DNA of 10,000 nucleotides, taken from assembly GCF_020217185.1 (NCBI RefSeq), contig NZ_JAIWNX010000161.1, forward strand, positions 1 to 10,000. Direction: 5' to 3'. The notes beneath the pieces were generated by a model. It did no database searches, had not been told where the DNA came from, and saw only the letters and a program-made list of their open reading frames with translations. Every line of letters starts with the position of its first letter. Within the stretch, counting starts at the first letter, position 1. The translations under genes and the position numbers were made by a program. Source of the stretch: Asticcacaulis sp. (lineage in GTDB: Bacteria > Pseudomonadota > Alphaproteobacteria > Caulobacterales > Caulobacteraceae). Positions 5,910 through 10,000 of the stretch are shown piece by piece.

Positions 5910-7627
5910 AGCCGCACCTCCTGCGTGGCGATGGCGGCCAGCGCCTCGGAATGGGTGGCCATGATCACCGTGCGGCCCGTGGCGGCGCTGCGGATGGCGG
6001 CGATCAGGGCGGCCTCGGCCTCCGGGTCGAGATCGGCGGTCGGTTCATCGAGCAACAGAAGCGGCGCGGGTTTGAGCAGGGCGCGCGCCAGACCGATGCG
6101 CCGCCGCTCCCCCCCTGACAGGCCGGAGCCGCGTTCATCCAGCGGCGTTTCAAGCCCGCGTGCCGCCACCAGCGCCTCCAGCCCGGTCAGGCCGATCACC
6201 CGCTGCACCTCGGCGTCGCTGGCCTGCGGGTGCGACAGGCGCAGATTGTCGGCCAGGGTGCCGGGCAGGATCGGCGTGTGCTGCGACATCCACGACAGGC
6301 CGGGCGACAGATCGTGCGCGGGCGTCAGCGGCTGACCGTCGATTTCGATGAGGCCGCACGCCTCCACATCACCGCCGCGCCCCAGCAACAGGCGCAGCAG
6401 GGTGGACTTGCCCGACCCCGTTTCGCCGCGCAGGGCGATGATGGCTCCGCTGTCGGCGCTGAAACTGACCGGGGCGAAGACCGGTGCCGGATCGTCGGCG
6501 AAGACGGCGCTGACCTGATCAAAGCGCAGGGTGGGGGCGGTGGTGAGCCTCAGTGGCACCGGGTCTGGCGTCTCCAGCCGTGCCTCCAGCGCCATCAGGG
6601 CTTCGGCGGCCGCGCGCGCCTGCTGCTCCTCGTGATAGGCAGCGCTCAGACGGCGCAGCGGGAAATAGACTTCGGGGGCCAGGGCCAGAGCGAAGAAGGC
6701 CGGGGCAAAGGCATCGCCACCGAACAGGCCTCTGTTGAAATCGAGAATAGCCGGCACGGGGAAGGGCAGCAGGCCCAGCAGGGCAAACCCGCAATAGACG
6801 GCAATCAGGGCGACCGACAGGGCAGCGAAAAATTCCAGTATGGCTGACCCCGTAAAGGCCATGCGCAGGACCGACAGGGTGCGCTCAGACACATCGCGGG
6901 CGGCGCGGCGCACCTTTTCGACCTGCGCGTCTTCGTTATCAAAGGCGCGGATCAGGGGCAGGTGGCGCAGGCGGTCGGCGAACAGGCCCGACAACCGCGT
7001 CAGGGCCGCAAGCTGACGCCGCGATTCCGCAGCCGTGGCCATGCCGGACAGGGCCATCAGTGTGACAAAGGGACACAGGGTGAAGAGGATGATGGCGGCC
7101 GCCAGAGGCGAGGCCACACCAATGGCCAGCGTCACCAGAAGCGGCGTCAGGGCGGTTGCCTGCCGCGCCGGAACGAAGCGCGCATAATAGCCTTCGAGCG
7201 CTTCGGTATGCTCAAACAGCGCCGTCATGCGCCCCATCTGCGAGGCTCCGACGCCGCGTCCGGACAGGGCCTTGCGCATCAGAGACAGGCGCAGATTCTC
7301 GATGATCAGGCGCGCCGATTTGAGGCTAAGGACCTGATTATAGTAGGAAAGAGCGCCTCTGAGGCACAGGCTGATGAGCAAGAGGGCCAGGCCCGTCAAG
7401 GGAAACTGACCGCCGCGCACCGCCTGAAGGATCAGGGCCAGTCCGGCGGCAAAGCCTGTAGCGCACACCACTGACCCGACCTCAAGCTGTCGCACAAGTG
7501 TGACTTGTCTTTTCGCCGGATCGGCCCATAGTTTCAGCGCCTGACGCACAGCCCTGGCGCGACTCTGTTCGGCGTCGCGGGCAGCATCCTTAAAGGTCTC
7601 AGGGGTACGGGGACGTGGGTGCGACAT
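5906..7627 (-). CDS. cydD: Thiol reductant ABC exporter subunit CydD
   Basis: This is the partner of CydC in the heterodimeric exporter that moves glutathione and cysteine to the periplasm for cytochrome bd assembly. The 573 residues begin with a charged cytoplasmic N-terminus (about 1-45). The ABC transmembrane region spans about 50-335, with hydrophobic segments near 50-70, 78-92, 158-195 and 258-290. The nucleotide-binding domain shows GETGSGKST (401-409), Q449 in WMSQHTPILPGT, LSGGE (503-507), LLLLDEPTADLD with D527/E528, and H559 in THS. All catalytic motifs are present. YFPLRRLSAAYHEEQQARAAAE (321-342) before the NBD is typical of CydD. The length is close to E. coli CydD (about 588). 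The ATG at 7627 has no convincing ribosome-binding site, so the exact start is less sure than the rest. The gene diverges from cydA across 191 bases and is coupled to cydC. Confidence 0.94.
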   Translation of the reverse strand: MSHPRPRTPETFKDAARDAEQSRARAVRQALKLWADPAKRQVTLVRQLEVGSVVCATGFAAGLALILQAVRGGQFPLTGLALLLISLCLRGALSYYNQVLSLKSARLIIENLRLSLMRKALSGRGVGASQMGRMTALFEHTEALEGYYARFVPARQATALTPLLVTLAIGVASPLAAAIILFTLCPFVTLMALSGMATAAESRRQLAALTRLSGLFADRLRHLPLIRAFDNEDAQVEKVRRAARDVSERTLSVLRMAFTGSAILEFFAALSVALIAVYCGFALLGLLPFPVPAILDFNRGLFGGDAFAPAFFALALAPEVYFPLRRLSAAYHEEQQARAAAEALMALEARLETPDPVPLRLTTAPTLRFDQVSAVFADDPAPVFAPVSFSADSGAIIALRGETGSGKSTLLRLLLGRGGDVEACGLIEIDGQPLTPAHDLSPGLSWMSQHTPILPGTLADNLRLSHPQASDAEVQRVIGLTGLEALVAARGLETPLDERGSGLSGGERRRIGLARALLKPAPLLLLDEPTADLDPEAEAALIAAIRSAATGRTVIMATHSEALAAIATQEVRL

Positions 7628-7696
7628 TTGGTGCGATAGGGCGTTTCAGGGGCGGGGCATATACTCAGGCCCAGCTTAGTTGTTATGGCAAGTAAG

Positions 7697-7727
7697 CCGG
7701 AATGGGTTTTCTCCTAGCCCATTTCGG
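7697..7727. promoter_or_regulatory. 12-bp hairpin/dyad in the cydD-cydA divergent region
   Basis: Bases 7697-7708 pair with 7716-7727 without a gap, ten Watson-Crick pairs and two G-T, around the 7-base loop TTCTCCT. The core AATGGG/CCCATT is a perfect 6-bp dyad. No T-run follows on the + strand, so it is not a standard terminator. It lies about 90 bases before the cydA start and 70 bases before the cydD start, where a regulator site for either operon could sit. It could also be an RNA structure if transcription of cydA starts further upstream. Function is not known. Confidence 0.5.
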
Positions 7728-7763
7728 ACATCAAGGGGCAAATTTCCACTCCACTGCTGCACC

Positions 7764-7790
7764 TTGCCGCAGGAGAGCGCGATCTAAAAA
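7764..7790 (+). promoter_or_regulatory. Candidate promoter for cydAB
   Basis: TTGCCGC (7764-7770) matches six of seven positions of the recalled Caulobacter -35 TTGaCgS. After 12 bases, TCTAAAAA (7783-7790) matches six of eight positions of GCTANAWC. Transcription would start near 7797 and leave a leader of about 20 bases before the cydA ATG. No full FNR/FixK palindrome (TTGAT-N4-ATCAA) was found nearby. No equally good promoter was seen for cydD on the other strand. Confidence 0.35.
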
Positions 7791-7818
7791 CCCCAATAAC
7801 CCGAGGGATATATCTCAC

Positions 7819-9408
7819 ATGGATATGATGACGGTCGATCTATCAAGGCTACAGTTCGCCTTGACGGCGCTGTATCACTTTCTGTTCGTCCCGCTGACGC
7901 TTGGCCTTTCCTTCATGCTGGTCATCATGGAAAGCGTCTATGTGCTGACGCGGCGCGAAATCTGGCGCACCATTACCCGTTTCTGGGGCACGCTTTTCGG
8001 CATCAACTTCGTGCTGGGCGTGGCCACGGGTCTGACCATGGAATTCCAGTTCGGAACCAACTGGTCCTATTATTCACACTTTGTCGGCGACATCTTCGGC
8101 GCGCCTCTGGCGATTGAAGGCCTGATGGCCTTCTTCCTCGAAGCGACCTTTGTCGGCCTGATGTTCTTTGGCTGGGACCGCCTGTCGCGCGTCGGGCACC
8201 TGATGGTGACCTTCCTTGTGGCGCTGGGCACCAACCTGTCGGCCCTGTGGATCCTGATCGCCAATGGCTGGATGCAGAACCCGGTCGGTGCGGATTTCAA
8301 CCCGGCCACCATGCGTATGGAAGTCTCGGACTTCATGGCTGTGCTGTTCAATCCGGTGGCGCAGGCCAAGTTCGTGCACACCGTCTCAGCGGGCTATGTG
8401 ATCGCGGCGGTCTTCGTGCTCGGCATCTCGGCCATCTATCTGCTCAAGGGCAAGTGGGTGTCGGTTGCCAAGCGTTCGATGGCGGTGGCGGCGGCCTTTG
8501 GTCTGGCCTCCTCGCTGTCGGTCGTCGTTCTGGGCGACGAGTCGGGCTATGCCCTGACCGATAACCAGAAGATGAAGCTGGCGGCGCTTGAAGCCATGTG
8601 GCACACCGAGCCGGCCCCGGCGGGTCTGACCCTGTTTGGCATCCCCAACCTGACGACCCAGCACACTGATATGGAAGTCAAGGTGCCCTATGTTCTGGGC
8701 CTGATCTCCACGCGCTCGCTCGACCGTCCGGTCATCGGCATCCTTGACCTCGTCGAAACGGCGGAACACCGCATCCAGTCGGGTGTGGCGGCCTATGACG
8801 CCGTGGAAAAGCTGAAGGTCAACCCCGAAGACCTCGCCGCCCGCGCGCAGTTCGAAGCGCACAAGCGCGACATCGGTTATGGCTATCTGCTGAAAAAGTA
8901 CGTCGCTGATCCGCGCACAGCGGACGCAGCCCTCATCCAGAAGGCCGCCCTCGATACCATCCCCAACGTGCCGGTGATGTTCTGGACCTTCCGTCTGATG
9001 GCCGCGATTGGCTTTGCCATGATCGCCCTGTTCGCGGTGGCCTTCGTGCTGGTTAGCTTGCGCAAGGCCGAGCATAGCCGCTGGTTCCTGCGCCTGTGCG
9101 TGCTGGCCATCCCGCTGCCGTGGCTGGCGGCGGAAGCCGGGTGGGTGCTGGCTGAGCTGGGGCGTCAGCCCTGGGCCGTCGAAGGCGTCCTGCCCACCTT
9201 TATGGGCGCGTCCAGCCTCACCGTCGGGCAAATCTGGGTGACCATAGTTGGCTTCACCCTGCTGTACGGCACGCTGGCCGTCATCGAGGTCGGCCTGCTG
9301 GTCAAGACGATCAAGACCGGTCCCTATGCGTCGAAATTCGGTCGTATGCACGATGCCGAAGAAGCCAGCCCGCTGCAAAGCGGCGGCCTCGCCGGTCCGG
9401 CAGAATAA
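7819..9408 (+). CDS. cydA: Cytochrome bd ubiquinol oxidase subunit I (CydA)
   Basis: This is the catalytic subunit of the cytochrome bd quinol oxidase, an inner-membrane terminal oxidase with high oxygen affinity. The 529 residues align with E. coli CydA at a constant offset of one. H20 (LYHFLF) corresponds to a haem b595 ligand. E100 and E108 lie in LAIEG and FFLEAT. H187 (FVHTVSAGY) and M394 (FWTFRLM, with R392) are the haem b558 ligands. E446 lies in WVLAELGRQPW. The quinol-loop motif GDESGY (239-244) with K253 and E258 is present. The distance from there to MFW (387-389) equals that of E. coli, so this is the long Q-loop type. The ATG at 7819 begins MDMMTVDLSRLQFALTALYH, the normal family N-terminus, with GAGGG at 7803-7807 upstream. 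The in-frame ATG at 7702 would add 39 residues unlike the family and starts inside the hairpin at 7697-7727. Confidence 0.97.
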   Translation: MDMMTVDLSRLQFALTALYHFLFVPLTLGLSFMLVIMESVYVLTRREIWRTITRFWGTLFGINFVLGVATGLTMEFQFGTNWSYYSHFVGDIFGAPLAIEGLMAFFLEATFVGLMFFGWDRLSRVGHLMVTFLVALGTNLSALWILIANGWMQNPVGADFNPATMRMEVSDFMAVLFNPVAQAKFVHTVSAGYVIAAVFVLGISAIYLLKGKWVSVAKRSMAVAAAFGLASSLSVVVLGDESGYALTDNQKMKLAALEAMWHTEPAPAGLTLFGIPNLTTQHTDMEVKVPYVLGLISTRSLDRPVIGILDLVETAEHRIQSGVAAYDAVEKLKVNPEDLAARAQFEAHKRDIGYGYLLKKYVADPRTADAALIQKAALDTIPNVPVMFWTFRLMAAIGFAMIALFAVAFVLVSLRKAEHSRWFLRLCVLAIPLPWLAAEAGWVLAELGRQPWAVEGVLPTFMGASSLTVGQIWVTIVGFTLLYGTLAVIEVGLLVKTIKTGPYASKFGRMHDAEEASPLQSGGLAGPAE

Positions 9409-9432
9409 CGCGCAGACAAAGGAGTAACCCTT

Positions 9433-10000
9433 ATGGAACTACCTATCGACTACATGACCTTGCGGGTCATCTGGTGGCTGCTCATGGGCGTGCTGCTGAT
9501 CGGCTTCGCCATTATGGACGGCTATGCGCTGGGCACGCTGGCGACCCTGCCGTTCGTCGCCAAAACCGACGAAGAACGCCGGGCGGTGATCAACACCGTC
9601 TCGGCCACCTGGGAAGGCAATCAGGTGTGGCTCATCCTGGGGGGCGGTGCCATCTTCGCCGCCTGGCCCTTCGTCTATGCGGTGAGCTTCTCCGGCTTTT
9701 ATCTGGCTATGTTCCTTGTGCTGTCGGCGCTGATCCTGCGTCCGGTCGGCTTCAAATACCGCTCCAAGCGGCCGGGCAAGGCGTGGCGCAACAACTGGGA
9801 CTGGGCGCTGTTTGTCGGCGGCTTCGTCCCGGCTCTGGTCTTCGGCGTGGCCGTCGGCAATGTGCTTCAGGGCGCGCCGTTCAGCCTCGATAGCGACCTG
9901 CGCATCACCTATCACGATCAGTTTCTGGGCGGCCTGCTCGGCCTGTTCAGCCCCTTCACCGTCCTGTGCGGCCTGACCTCCGTGGCCATGCTGCTGCTGC
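9433..10000 (+). CDS. cydB: Cytochrome bd ubiquinol oxidase subunit II (CydB), 5' part
   Basis: This is the second membrane subunit of the bd oxidase. The first 189 codons are in the window and the gene continues past the right edge. It opens MELPIDYMTLRVIWWLLMG. Family marks are IMDGYALG with D29 (the conserved Asp of the proton/haem region in E. coli CydB), TWEGNQVWLILGGGAIFAAWP with E61 where E. coli has Asp58, and LRPVGFKYRSK after the third hydrophobic segment. At least four hydrophobic stretches are seen (about 13-40, 64-80, 84-102, 122-142), with another beginning at the edge. AAAGGAG at 9418-9424 stands 8 bases from the ATG. The gap after cydA is 24 bases, so the two are one operon. 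A small cydX gene, if present, would lie beyond the window. Confidence 0.96.
   Translation, partial: MELPIDYMTLRVIWWLLMGVLLIGFAIMDGYALGTLATLPFVAKTDEERRAVINTVSATWEGNQVWLILGGGAIFAAWPFVYAVSFSGFYLAMFLVLSALILRPVGFKYRSKRPGKAWRNNWDWALFVGGFVPALVFGVAVGNVLQGAPFSLDSDLRITYHDQFLGGLLGLFSPFTVLCGLTSVAMLLL

Noticed and set aside
7656..7666. TATACT at 7660-7665 as a -10 element
   Set aside because: No acceptable -35 lies 15-19 bases away on either strand.
7725..7740. Possible FNR/FixK box around ATCAA at 7730-7734
   Set aside because: Only one half-site (TTGAT on the minus strand) is perfect. The other half, at the required four-base spacing, matches one of five positions.
7702..7818. N-terminal extension of CydA to an ATG at 7702
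   Set aside because: It adds 39 residues unlike CydA and starts within a hairpin. The normal CydA N-terminus begins at 7819.
8386..9378. Minus-strand open frame (330 codons) opposite cydA
   Set aside because: It sits wholly within cydA, whose haem ligands are intact. The translation is rich in H/Q/G/R with no domain.

Overview
This window reads as chromosomal DNA of an alphaproteobacterium, most likely of the Caulobacterales (Caulobacter/Asticcacaulis-like). The reasons are high GC with strong G/C preference at third codon positions, the style of the protein families, two promoter candidates that fit the Caulobacter housekeeping sigma-73 pattern (TTGaCgS, 10-14 bases, GCTANAWC, recalled from general knowledge), and CCTCCCC...GGGGAGG palindromes of a type common between alphaproteobacterial genes. 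The taxon is an inference. Coding density is very high, and no stretch of more than 200 bases lacks a gene.

Left part (1-3407, all + strand). A short palindromic repeat at the left edge precedes a MOSC-domain protein. Next come the cofactor-dependent phosphoglycerate mutase gpmA, a stand-alone RibD-type deaminase domain 15 bases behind gpmA, and a 417-residue pentapeptide-repeat protein in three blocks. gpmA has its own promoter candidate inside the end of the MOSC gene. Its close spacing to the deaminase gene suggests one transcript.

Right part (3404-10000). This is a cytochrome bd oxidase locus. cydA and cydB (cut by the window end) run right. cydD and cydC, the heterodimeric ABC exporter needed for assembly of cytochrome bd, run left, so the two halves diverge from a 191-base region (7628-7818). 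cydD and cydC overlap by four bases (GTGA), and cydC uses GTG as its start. An isoaspartyl peptidase/L-asparaginase gene follows cydC after 55 bases and ends head-on against the pentapeptide gene, the two stop codons sharing the palindrome TTAA. CydDC exports thiols (glutathione/cysteine) and conditions the periplasm for haem insertion. CydAB is the quinol oxidase with high oxygen affinity.

I see no mobile element, CRISPR array, tRNA, rRNA or clear defence system. Most of the window is ordinary metabolism. The points worth a second look are a 12-bp hairpin upstream of cydA whose loop is complementary to a nearby purine motif, a cydC C-terminus that runs through a palindromic repeat, the orphan RibD-like deaminase with altered active-site loops, and the duplicated cap module in the pentapeptide protein.
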